IMG/VR virus record: IMGVR_UViG_3300036945_000386
Coordinates: 1-36,928 of that record
Strand: one strand, 5' to 3'
DNA length: 36,928 nucleotides
Source: a virus
Under the pieces are notes generated by a model. The model was not told the DNA's origin. It was given only the letters and a program-made list of their open reading frames with translations, and did not search any database. Positions 1-6,828 of the stretch are shown piece by piece; position 1 is the stretch's first letter, and every line of letters begins with the position of its first letter. A program made the position numbers and the translations under genes.

Positions 1-127
1 GGGCATTTTGGAAGCCCCTCTCCCCGGCTGCATGTCAGCAGTCATGGCCACACCCTTACGCATGGCGAGGAACCGAAGTTCCGAGTAAGCAAAGGGCAGT
101 CCGCTCATATCGCGAACACCATTCGTG
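1..127. repeat. Terminal direct repeat (copy 1), assembly overlap of a circular genome
   Basis: Bases 1-127 are identical to 36802-36928. The repeat lies inside a single reading frame that continues across both ends, so the window is a circle opened at an arbitrary point with a 127-base overlap. That length equals a common de Bruijn k-mer, so an assembly overlap is the likeliest explanation. A true short terminal repeat is possible but would have to sit inside a gene. Confidence 0.93.
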
Positions 128-396
128 AACTGGTGAATACCAATCCGGTCGCATTGAATCTTGGATACCATTTCATCCAATGTCTCTTGGACAAGAGTAT
201 CAGCGGTGATCTGACGCTCAAGCTGCTCTTTTTCTTTGGCTGGCTTGGGGAAATGCTCCACGATGTATTGCATGTTCTTCCAGAATACGAGGGCGATGCC
301 AAGCCCCAGAAGTGTCACGCAGACGATCAGGGCGGCGACAAGGTTTTCGGATGCCAGTTTGATGAGAGCCATCAAGGCATTAAAGATACGTTCCAT
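1..396 (-). CDS. Membrane-anchored phage protein, N-terminal part (continues at 36801->36463)
   Basis: Joined across the circle end this gene runs 396->1 then 36801->36463 and encodes 244 aa. It starts MERIFNALM at an ATG with an AAAGGG ribosome-binding site 5 bases upstream. Residues 19-39 (LVAALIVCVTLLGLGIALVF) are one strong membrane span, followed by a charged helix and a soluble domain containing an F-T-N-G turn followed by SGLPFAYSELR. That layout resembles phage membrane proteins with a GAF-like domain and an 'F-H-N-G' motif, but I know of no proven function. It is divergent from the 496-1135 pair and probably co-transcribed with 36179-36487. A host-membrane or signalling role is inference. 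Confidence 0.8.
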   Translation of the reverse strand, partial: MERIFNALMALIKLASENLVAALIVCVTLLGLGIALVFWKNMQYIVEHFPKPAKEKEQLERQITADTLVQETLDEMVSKIQCDRIGIHQFTNGVRDMSGLPFAYSELRFLAMRKGVAMTADMQPGRGASKMP

Positions 397-410
397 ATTG
401 ACCCTTTAAC

Positions 411-469
411 GGGTCTAACCGGACCCTTTTACTGAGTAATTATTTAGGAACATTCTGGGTGAGAATGTT
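411..469. promoter_or_regulatory. Divergent intergenic region with two hairpins
   Basis: Between the divergent genes at 396 and 496. GGGTC/GACCC (411-415/422-426) has a 6-base loop and is followed by TTTT on the plus strand. AACATTCT/AGAATGTT (449-456/462-469) is a perfect 8-bp inverted repeat with a 5-base spacer. The second looks like an operator or leader hairpin. A CTAAATA copy lies at 441-447 on the minus strand. I see no convincing -35/-10 pair. Confidence 0.45.
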
Positions 470-482
470 ACCACTTAACCAA

Positions 483-498
483 GCTAAATAGGTGCATG
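483..498 (+). promoter_or_regulatory. Gene-start element CTAAATAGGTGCATG (plus copy)
   Basis: Exact 15-mer ending in the ATG of the 73-aa gene. AGGTG serves as the Shine-Dalgarno sequence. The same 15-mer precedes genes starting at 14342, 26259 and 30180 on the minus strand. Three of the four copies share the longer form AAGCTAAATAGGTGCATGAA. Confidence 0.7.
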
Positions 499-717
499 AA
501 CATTACTTGTCGCACCTTTGTAAACGAAGTTCTCTACGAGCAAACCGATGTATCCGGTGAGGATAGCATTGATGCTTGGAACATGGCCGCTGAGTGGATT
601 GCTCAATCTTATGGTCGAGCAAGTCCAGCCCATGGTATTGTTTCGAAACTTAGCTTCGACATGGAAGTATCGGTTGCGACCGACGACTTCGACGAAAGTT
701 TCTGGGACATTGATTAA
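496..717 (+). CDS. Small acidic hypothetical protein
   Basis: 73 aa, starting MNITCRTFVN and ending DESFWDID. The start is fixed by the CTAAATAGGTGCATG element. It is acidic, with no membrane segment or recognised motif. It is the first gene of a two-gene plus-strand unit with the GIY-YIG nuclease, whose ATG follows the stop by 7 bases through another TAAATA stretch. Function unknown; a small early host-interacting protein is possible. Confidence 0.7.
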   Translation: MNITCRTFVNEVLYEQTDVSGEDSIDAWNMAAEWIAQSYGRASPAHGIVSKLSFDMEVSVATDDFDESFWDID

Positions 718-724
718 ATAGCGT

Positions 725-1135
725 ATGACATGGTTTCACCAAGACAACGAAGTATTGGGAGTTCCTGACGGCTACATCGGATTCGTTTATCTGATCATCC
801 GCCTTCGGGACAACAAGAGGTATGTCGGCCAGAAGGTATTTCACTCCAAGGTCACCAAGCCACCTCTCAAGGGTCAAACGCGGAAGAGGCGGTCCCTGAA
901 AGAATCGGATTGGCAGCAATACTTTGGATCGAACGCGGAGCTAAAGGCTGACGTGCTGTCGGAGGGCAGGGATGGGTTCCGCCGTGAAATCCTCCATCTC
1001 TGCAAGACCAAGAGCGAGTGCAACTACCTCGAAGCCAAAGAAATCATGGTTAGAGATGCGATCATCTCGGATGATTACTGGAATGGCTGGTTGTCGATTA
1101 CTCTCCGAGAAAAGATGCTTACCAGTTTGAAATGA
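725..1135 (+). CDS. GIY-YIG family nuclease (homing-endonuclease-like)
   Basis: 136 aa. Residues 19-24 (GFVYLI) and 33-37 (YVGQK) match the two halves of the GIY-YIG core. W63-Y66-G68 and the YLEAKE segment (E103) fit the conserved tryptophan and metal-binding glutamate of small Seg-like phage nucleases. Such enzymes cut DNA and often spread their own genes; others trim phage or host DNA. It lacks a clear separate DNA-binding domain, as expected for the compact versions. It ends just before a strong terminator facing the late block. Confidence 0.8.
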   Translation: MTWFHQDNEVLGVPDGYIGFVYLIIRLRDNKRYVGQKVFHSKVTKPPLKGQTRKRRSLKESDWQQYFGSNAELKADVLSEGRDGFRREILHLCKTKSECNYLEAKEIMVRDAIISDDYWNGWLSITLREKMLTSLK

Positions 1136-1137
1136 CA

Positions 1138-1169
1138 AAAGGCCCCTTCCATTACTGGTCGGGGCCTTT
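1138..1169. terminator. Bidirectional rho-independent terminator
   Basis: AAAGGCCCC (1138-1146) pairs perfectly with GGGGCCTTT (1161-1169) across a 14-base loop. It sits between the convergent plus unit (ends 1135) and the long minus late operon (ends 1173), so it can stop transcription from both sides. Confidence 0.85.
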
Positions 1170-1172
1170 GCT

Positions 1173-2591
1173 TTAGTTGCTATACCCAAGTGTGCCCTTA
1201 TTGCGTGGGTCGTTGGGATCGTATACGAAATCAGGGACGGCCGGGGACGGATTGCCGTTAAGGAAGTTTTCAAAGCCCCCACCGATCAATCCAGCCTTAC
1301 GCCCGGTAAGGTTACCGAACGAATTCTGCATCCAAGCGGGACGGTCGCCCATCAGAACATCACGGGCAACTTTCTGACCCGGATTAGAGTAAAGAGCACG
1401 ACCAGCACCGTAGGCCGGAGCCACGTGTCCACCCGACAACCCAGCCGCATGTCCAAGGTAACCAGCAGCGGCCAAGTCTTCGAATGAAGCCTTCGTTCCA
1501 CCACCGGGGCCGAGGACACGCATAGCATCGTCGATGTTGCCAGTATAGGTCGGAGCGATGTCATCGAATGCTGCACGAGCCGCATCGCGACCAGTATTAG
1601 CACCATCGAAGACTTTGCCAATCATTTTCTCGGGATAGCCGAGAGTTTGCCCCGGAGTGATGGGAACACCCGCCCGATACAGAGCTTGCTTGGCCGGATC
1701 GAGGATCGGAGCCTCCGACAGGAACTTGTTGCCACCATGCAGCACAGAACCACCCAGAGCACCGAAACCAGCGTCCGCAGCAATGCCCATCGGATCGCGT
1801 GAGTCAGTCAGTGCAGCACCCGAGTAAGCACCCGTCAGAGCAGCCCCAGCAAGGCCCTCTGGGGCCAAGAGAGCCAGTGGGGCAGTGCCGAGCACTTCAC
1901 CACCAAATTGCCCCACACGGCCCGGAAAACGACCTTCCTGTGCCTGTTGGTCGAAGTAGGCTTGCTGAGCCTCCCGAGCACCCTGAACACCATTGGCCAT
2001 GCCCAGATTGTCATGGCTCCACTGGTTGATCGCGTCAACCGGAACGCCGACTTTCTTCAAGCCCCATTCACCAAATTCGGCAACATTATTGAAAGGCTTC
2101 ATCACGCCTTTCTGAACACCAAGTCCTTGGTCCATCTGGCCCGGCACTTGAATTTTGTTACCATCGGCATCGACATACCACTGGCCCGGATCGGGCTGAA
2201 TACCCGGCTGACCAAGGAACGGGCGAGTTTCAGTTCCCCACTGACCAATACCGTCGAGTTCACCACGCTTGGCGGCTGCTTGGTAATACTGTGTCTGAGC
2301 ATCAGAGGCACGATCACCCGTCGCCGCGTTAACCACAGAGCCATCACCCAGCTTCGCAGCTTCCTTGGCTACGAGATCATCGAGTTCTGCATCAGACATC
2401 GAAGAGTAAGGGTTGGTCGTGATCGGAGCTTCGTAGCCAGCTTGACCTTGCATGGGGGCAAGACCCTGCGAGGCCGCAAGATCAGACTGAGCATAGCCAG
2501 CCTGATCTTGCGGAGCATACGCGGCCCGAGCTTGTTGCTGAGCAATGAAGGCATCAAGCTCTTCATCGCTCATCTTCGAGTAATCGACCAT
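1173..2591 (-). CDS. Probable internal virion / DNA-ejection protein
   Basis: 472 aa. The N-terminus carries two copies of a short motif, YSKMSDEELDAFIAQQ (about 4-19) and YSSMSDAELDDLVAKE (about 62-77). The middle (about 225-290) is a glycine/alanine-rich, membrane-compatible stretch. The remainder is low in predicted structure. Such Ala/Gly-rich proteins with amphipathic or hydrophobic middles, placed at the distal end of a podovirus structural operon, are typically packed in the head and ejected ahead of the DNA. It starts by TAATG overlap with the stop of its upstream neighbour. The call rests on position and composition, not a firm family match. Confidence 0.6.
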   Translation of the reverse strand: MVDYSKMSDEELDAFIAQQQARAAYAPQDQAGYAQSDLAASQGLAPMQGQAGYEAPITTNPYSSMSDAELDDLVAKEAAKLGDGSVVNAATGDRASDAQTQYYQAAAKRGELDGIGQWGTETRPFLGQPGIQPDPGQWYVDADGNKIQVPGQMDQGLGVQKGVMKPFNNVAEFGEWGLKKVGVPVDAINQWSHDNLGMANGVQGAREAQQAYFDQQAQEGRFPGRVGQFGGEVLGTAPLALLAPEGLAGAALTGAYSGAALTDSRDPMGIAADAGFGALGGSVLHGGNKFLSEAPILDPAKQALYRAGVPITPGQTLGYPEKMIGKVFDGANTGRDAARAAFDDIAPTYTGNIDDAMRVLGPGGGTKASFEDLAAAGYLGHAAGLSGGHVAPAYGAGRALYSNPGQKVARDVLMGDRPAWMQNSFGNLTGRKAGLIGGGFENFLNGNPSPAVPDFVYDPNDPRNKGTLGYSN

Positions 2592-4105
2592 TAGTATCCC
2601 CGTGCTTTACGACGAGCCGCTTGTTCTGCAAGAGCACCCTGAATGTCAACTGCCGGGGCACGAGTATTGATCGTGCTTCCCGAACGATTGGCGATCTGTG
2701 CATTCTTTGCGTCGATTGCTTGTTGGTTATACTTCGCAATCTCAGTGAGACGCTGGCGAACCAGTTGCGGATCGTTCGTGTTGTCCAGAATGGCCTTCCA
2801 CGCACGGTTCGCGTCACCCTCGGTCTGAGTGCCCTTGTTGAGCATCAGGCTTTCGTTCATCATGCCTTGCAGGTCAGCTTGGAACGAAGCGTAGTTACGC
2901 GACTTGGCATCCGAAGCACCGATGAAGTTACGGCCCTTGGCAACCACGTTGTTGACCAGTCCAAGGTCCAGTTGATCCTTGTCGATCATCGTGGCATAGT
3001 TGGTCAGCTTGTTGTTGTTGCGTTGCAGAGTATTGATCTCATCCGACGCAGTAGTATTCGCAGCACGGCCAGCAGAGTCCAGACCATAGATCGGGCCAAA
3101 GGCACCGGCCTGATCCAGAACTTGCTGACGAGTCATGGTTACCGGACCATTGACACCCTGAACAGTCTCGACTGCATAAGGAGCCTTAGCTTTTTCGTTG
3201 GCAGTAGTCGTTGCACTCGCAATACGCGGATCGTAGTCAAGAGCAACTTTCTTCTTGGCCGTTTCAGTAGCTCCGGCGATGCGGGGGTCATAGGCGAGAT
3301 CGACACCTTTCTTCTGACCATACATCGTCACATCTGCATTGTTCTCAGCCGTCTTCTTGGCGGTCGTCACAGCAGCGATAGCCGGATTGAAACCTTCGGC
3401 CGCACGAGCGATGACTTGACCGTTCGGGCCAATCTCAGTATAGATGCCGGTTCCATTGTCCATACCCGTGCCGACACGACGCGATCCAGCAGTGGGATCA
3501 TCCGAGTTGACATTGAAGTATTGGTCGTTATGGAAGTCCCACTTTGCTTGACGTTCCTTGGCAGCATTGCTCCAAGCACTAAGCATCTTGGATGCTTCGG
3601 GATCGTTCTGGAGAGCAATGAAGCGACGGTCACCCTGTAGTTCTTGGTAAGAACGGGGCGTTCCATCGGCCTTGTAGAGCAGGTTGCCACTCGAACCCGG
3701 AATGCCACGGTCGCCACCGAACGCACCACCATTGTAGGCCATGGCCCCAGCGGCGCCAGCAGCGGGGCGTTGCGTCATACCAGATGCGGCCAAGGCACGT
3801 TCATCATTAACCGCGTTCTGAGATGCTTCCAGCGTCTTCGGATTGACAGTATAGCCCGGATCGGTTTTGTCCGGGGTAATATTGCCGCGATTGGCGAGAG
3901 CACTATAACCGAAGTCATTGCCGAATGCTTCACCATACAGTTGAGCCTTCATAGCCGCAGAAGCAGCGGCCTGCTTGCGGGCCAAGTCGCGTTGTTCCCA
4001 CAGGTCATTGACCGCCGAGGGAGCAAGTCCCCCAGCCGTCAGTCCCAGAGCGTAATCCCACCAGCGGGGTTTGGGAGCACCTGACCCAAAAGTTCCATCA
4101 GCCAT
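2591..4105 (-). CDS. Probable internal virion / ejection protein
   Basis: 504 aa starting MADGTFGSGAPKPRWWDYALG. It has a helical Ala/Lys/Gln-rich body, an internal duplication built on YDPRIA.AT.TA (two copies at about 265-300), and a C-terminal segment (SLMLNKGTQTEGDANRAW) resembling ejection proteins of several podoviruses. It lies between two other Ala-rich large proteins at the end of the late operon and shares a TAATG junction with the 472-aa gene. The start has an AAGGAG site (TCAAGGAGATTATCGAAATG). Confidence 0.6.
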   Translation of the reverse strand: MADGTFGSGAPKPRWWDYALGLTAGGLAPSAVNDLWEQRDLARKQAAASAAMKAQLYGEAFGNDFGYSALANRGNITPDKTDPGYTVNPKTLEASQNAVNDERALAASGMTQRPAAGAAGAMAYNGGAFGGDRGIPGSSGNLLYKADGTPRSYQELQGDRRFIALQNDPEASKMLSAWSNAAKERQAKWDFHNDQYFNVNSDDPTAGSRRVGTGMDNGTGIYTEIGPNGQVIARAAEGFNPAIAAVTTAKKTAENNADVTMYGQKKGVDLAYDPRIAGATETAKKKVALDYDPRIASATTTANEKAKAPYAVETVQGVNGPVTMTRQQVLDQAGAFGPIYGLDSAGRAANTTASDEINTLQRNNNKLTNYATMIDKDQLDLGLVNNVVAKGRNFIGASDAKSRNYASFQADLQGMMNESLMLNKGTQTEGDANRAWKAILDNTNDPQLVRQRLTEIAKYNQQAIDAKNAQIANRSGSTINTRAPAVDIQGALAEQAARRKARGY

Positions 4106-4124
4106 TTCGATAATCTCCTTGAGT

Positions 4125-4134
4125 CAGTATTTAG
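4125..4134 (-). promoter_or_regulatory. Gene-junction element CTAAATACTG
   Basis: The TAA is the stop codon of the 766-aa gene, and the element lies 20 bases upstream of the next ATG (4105). The same 10-mer recurs at 6817-6826, 16667-16676 (minus) and 33146-33155 (plus), always in a gene junction. Confidence 0.6.
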
Positions 4135-6431
4135 AGCTTGAGAGAGCCGCCGAGCAGCCCACCAAACACGTTCTTGGTAATGCCCGAGAGCAATCCGTTC
4201 ACGAGACCCGGTTGCTGAACAGACTGAACGTTGTTGGACGTTCCGTTGACAGTTCCGTTAGTCGTTCCCGAAGTATTCTGCGTGCCGTTGTTCGTCGTGG
4301 TCTGACCAGTAAAGTTGCCAGCATTGACACCCAGAAGACCCTGTTGCAGTTGAAGCTGCGTGTAGGGGTCGAGCAGTTGGTTCTGAGCAGTTTGCTGTTG
4401 CTGCGATCCGGCATTCAATTGAGTATTGACAGCTTGATTCTGGTTAGAAGCAACGTTCTGACCAATGTTCCCGAACAGTGAACCAGCATTCAGAGCAGTC
4501 GAAGCAGCATTCTGTGCTTGCGTGTTCTGAGCACCGGTGTTGAACAGGTTGGTCTGTTGTTGGTTGCCAGCATTGAACTGGTTGTTGTTCTGAGCAAGCT
4601 GAGCATTCGTCTGGTTAGCATTGTTCAGAGCACCAGCATTGAACTGGTTGTTACCGGCCGCAAGAGTAGCGTTCTGGGAATTGACCCCCAGTTGACCTTG
4701 CTGGTTAGCAAGAGCCGCCTGCTGTTGCAGTTGAGCGTTCTGCGACGCGAAGTCGTTGTTTGCCCCTTGGTTGGCCAGAGCCGCTTGCTGTTGAAGCTGA
4801 GCCTGCGTGAGGTTCGAGTCATTCTGAGCAGCAGTATTGGCAAGACCAGTTTGCTGGTTCAGTTGAGCCTGTGCTTGTGCAGCAGCGTTCTGTGCAGCAA
4901 TGTTCTGGCTGGTCATGTTGTTCGACTGACCAACGTTGAACTGGTTGCCCGAGTTCGTCGCCGCTTGGTTCGCCAGAGCGGTTTGCTGAGCCAGAGCCGC
5001 GTTCTGCTGAGCAGTGTTGTTCATGGCACCAGTATTCGTCTTCGACGCATCTTGGTTCAGAGCAGCTTGTTGCTGAGCAGTCGTGTTCTTAGCCCCGGCG
5101 TTGAACTGGTTGTTCGCCGCTTGAAGCTGTGCTTGGGTCAGTTGGTTCTGGTTGCTGGCATCTTGGTTCGCAAGGTTCGTCTGCTGTTGCAGAGTGGCCT
5201 GTTGCTGCTGGTTCGCATTCTGAGCAGCAGTATTAGTCAGGCCAGTTTCCTGAGCCAGTTGAGCCTTGGTCTTCGAGAAGTCATTCTGAGCCGACGTGTT
5301 GAACTGGTTGTTCGACAGGTCCATGTTGCCCTGTTGCAGAGCAAACTGGTTGTTCGACGCAGCATTGGTCGTGCCAGCATCTTGACGACGGGCAGTGTCT
5401 TCATTCGAGCGGCTGAAAGCAGAGTCAGTCGAAGCCTTACGCAGGTTCGCTTCCGCAGCAGCCTTGGCCGATGCTTGCTGAGCCGTCAGGTTCGATTGAG
5501 CCAGACCAAAACGCGAGTTGCCGAGCGATCCAGCCAGAGCAGCTTGGGCCTTTTGAGCAGCCAGAGCCTTGGCGTTCGTCTTGTCAAGGTTTTGAAGAGT
5601 AATGTTCGTGACATCTTCGTCATACTTGTTCTTGTATGCGTCAAGATTATCGAGTTGCGACTGAGCCGTAACCTGTGCAGCATTACCCAGCTTCACGCCA
5701 GCAGCCTGAGCAGCCGGGTCAAGGTTGGTTCCAGCATATTGCTGAGCAGCACCGACCTGAGCGGCCTGAGCCTGCTGAGCCGGGGTAAGGTTAACATCGG
5801 CCGCAGTATTGGCAGCACCAATCTGAGCAGCGTTGAACAGGTTCGTGTTCTTGATCTGCTGGGCTTGGGCTTGAGCCGTCTCAGCCTGAGCAGCCGTTCC
5901 AGTCTTGGTCGGTGCAATAGTCGTGCCACCATACTGAGCCGTGGGGTTCAGTTGAGCAGCAGTAACGTTTTGAGCAGCACCAGTATTCGAAGCCGTAACG
6001 GTCGGAGCATCCTTGACCGTCGTCGGACCAGCCGTAGCCACGTTGCTGATCTGCGAGCCCGTCGCCGATGCAGCAGCAGCCTGAGCAGCCGGAGTATTTG
6101 CCTTGTCAACAGCCGACTGAGCCTGAGTAGCAGCCTGACCGAACAGGTTGGTTACTTGAGCATTGTTGCCGAGGTTAGCCGCAGCATTGTAGGCTTGGGT
6201 TTGCAGAGCCGAGTCACCAGCCGTGACCGAGCCGCCCTTGTTGATTTGGGCCGCAACGTTTCCGTAGTATTGCTTGGCGGGATCAGCGATGAACGAAGCA
6301 ACGTTCGGAGTCGTCGTAGACGTTCCGTTGTTGGTCGTGGTCCCCGTGGTCGTGCCAGTCGAGGTCTGGGTGGTGGTCCCATTGTTCGTGGTCCCTCCGG
6401 TTTTCTTCTTGCTATTGCTCAGCCAAGACAT
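4131..6431 (-). CDS. Asn/Gln/Ala-rich repeat structural protein (probable internal virion protein)
   Basis: 766 aa made almost entirely of A, N, Q and T. After a Thr/Asn-rich linker (10-45) come irregular units of roughly 11-22 residues built around AQLQQQAALANQ, ..NNQFNAG.. and ..TNTAAQN... A short Asp/Lys segment (about 265-285) interrupts. The pattern predicts long amphipathic helices or a prion-like aggregate-prone chain. By position it is one of three head-internal or ejection proteins. The start directly abuts the upstream stop (TAAATG), with AAAGGA as ribosome-binding site. No enzymatic domain is visible. Confidence 0.65.
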   Translation of the reverse strand: MSWLSNSKKKTGGTTNNGTTTQTSTGTTTGTTTNNGTSTTTPNVASFIADPAKQYYGNVAAQINKGGSVTAGDSALQTQAYNAAANLGNNAQVTNLFGQAATQAQSAVDKANTPAAQAAAASATGSQISNVATAGPTTVKDAPTVTASNTGAAQNVTAAQLNPTAQYGGTTIAPTKTGTAAQAETAQAQAQQIKNTNLFNAAQIGAANTAADVNLTPAQQAQAAQVGAAQQYAGTNLDPAAQAAGVKLGNAAQVTAQSQLDNLDAYKNKYDEDVTNITLQNLDKTNAKALAAQKAQAALAGSLGNSRFGLAQSNLTAQQASAKAAAEANLRKASTDSAFSRSNEDTARRQDAGTTNAASNNQFALQQGNMDLSNNQFNTSAQNDFSKTKAQLAQETGLTNTAAQNANQQQQATLQQQTNLANQDASNQNQLTQAQLQAANNQFNAGAKNTTAQQQAALNQDASKTNTGAMNNTAQQNAALAQQTALANQAATNSGNQFNVGQSNNMTSQNIAAQNAAAQAQAQLNQQTGLANTAAQNDSNLTQAQLQQQAALANQGANNDFASQNAQLQQQAALANQQGQLGVNSQNATLAAGNNQFNAGALNNANQTNAQLAQNNNQFNAGNQQQTNLFNTGAQNTQAQNAASTALNAGSLFGNIGQNVASNQNQAVNTQLNAGSQQQQTAQNQLLDPYTQLQLQQGLLGVNAGNFTGQTTTNNGTQNTSGTTNGTVNGTSNNVQSVQQPGLVNGLLSGITKNVFGGLLGGSLKL

Positions 6432-6812
6432 TTACAGTTCCTTCGCAAAAGTTGTGTGGAGAACCTTGTATCCCACGCGGGACAAGGGTCGCTCCCAAGC
6501 AGCCCGGCCGGAGCCGATAATATAGTTGAACCCGTTTGCTACGGCCCAAGTAGAAATTTCGGGTTCGAGAATACCCATGATCTCTTTGATGGCCCCGCCC
6601 GTAGCCCAGAGGCTAACGATCCGAGTGTGTCTAGAGATGAACTCGCAGAGGCACGCAGATTTCGGTGAAAACCAAATCCCGTAGCCCCCGGAGCACAGCA
6701 TATCCCAAACTTCGTCCTTGGAATTGGGGGAGCCCCCTACATCCTTGGACATTGCTTCCTCAAGGAAAGGCCAGCAATACTCGAATTCTTCTCGGGTGGT
6801 CACAATACTCAT
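6432..6812 (-). CDS. GNAT-like small phage protein (T7 gp13-type position)
   Basis: 126 aa starting MSIVTTREEFEYCWPFLEEA. The region around 80-116 (WAVANGFNYIIGSGRAAWER then LSRVGYK) resembles the last strands and helix of GNAT acetyltransferase folds, as in the small GNAT-like proteins next to podovirus tail genes. An acetyl-CoA loop is not obvious, so it may be a degenerate structural relative. It lies between the propeller tail protein and the ejection proteins, and its stop abuts the next ATG. Confidence 0.55.
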   Translation of the reverse strand: MSIVTTREEFEYCWPFLEEAMSKDVGGSPNSKDEVWDMLCSGGYGIWFSPKSACLCEFISRHTRIVSLWATGGAIKEIMGILEPEISTWAVANGFNYIIGSGRAAWERPLSRVGYKVLHTTFAKEL

Positions 6813-6816
6813 TGGT

Positions 6817-6826
6817 CAGTATTTAG
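6817..6826 (-). promoter_or_regulatory. Gene-junction element CTAAATACTG
   Basis: Exact copy of the 10-mer found at 4125-4134. It lies in the 16-base gap between the stop of the 725-aa gene (6829) and the ATG of the 126-aa gene (6812). Confidence 0.55.
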
Positions 6827-6828
6827 GT

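Noticed and set aside
4518-6668. Very long plus-strand frame opposite the Asn/Gln-rich gene
   Set aside because: It is the low-complexity shadow of the repeat gene: Ser/Leu/Arg-rich, no start site, no domain.
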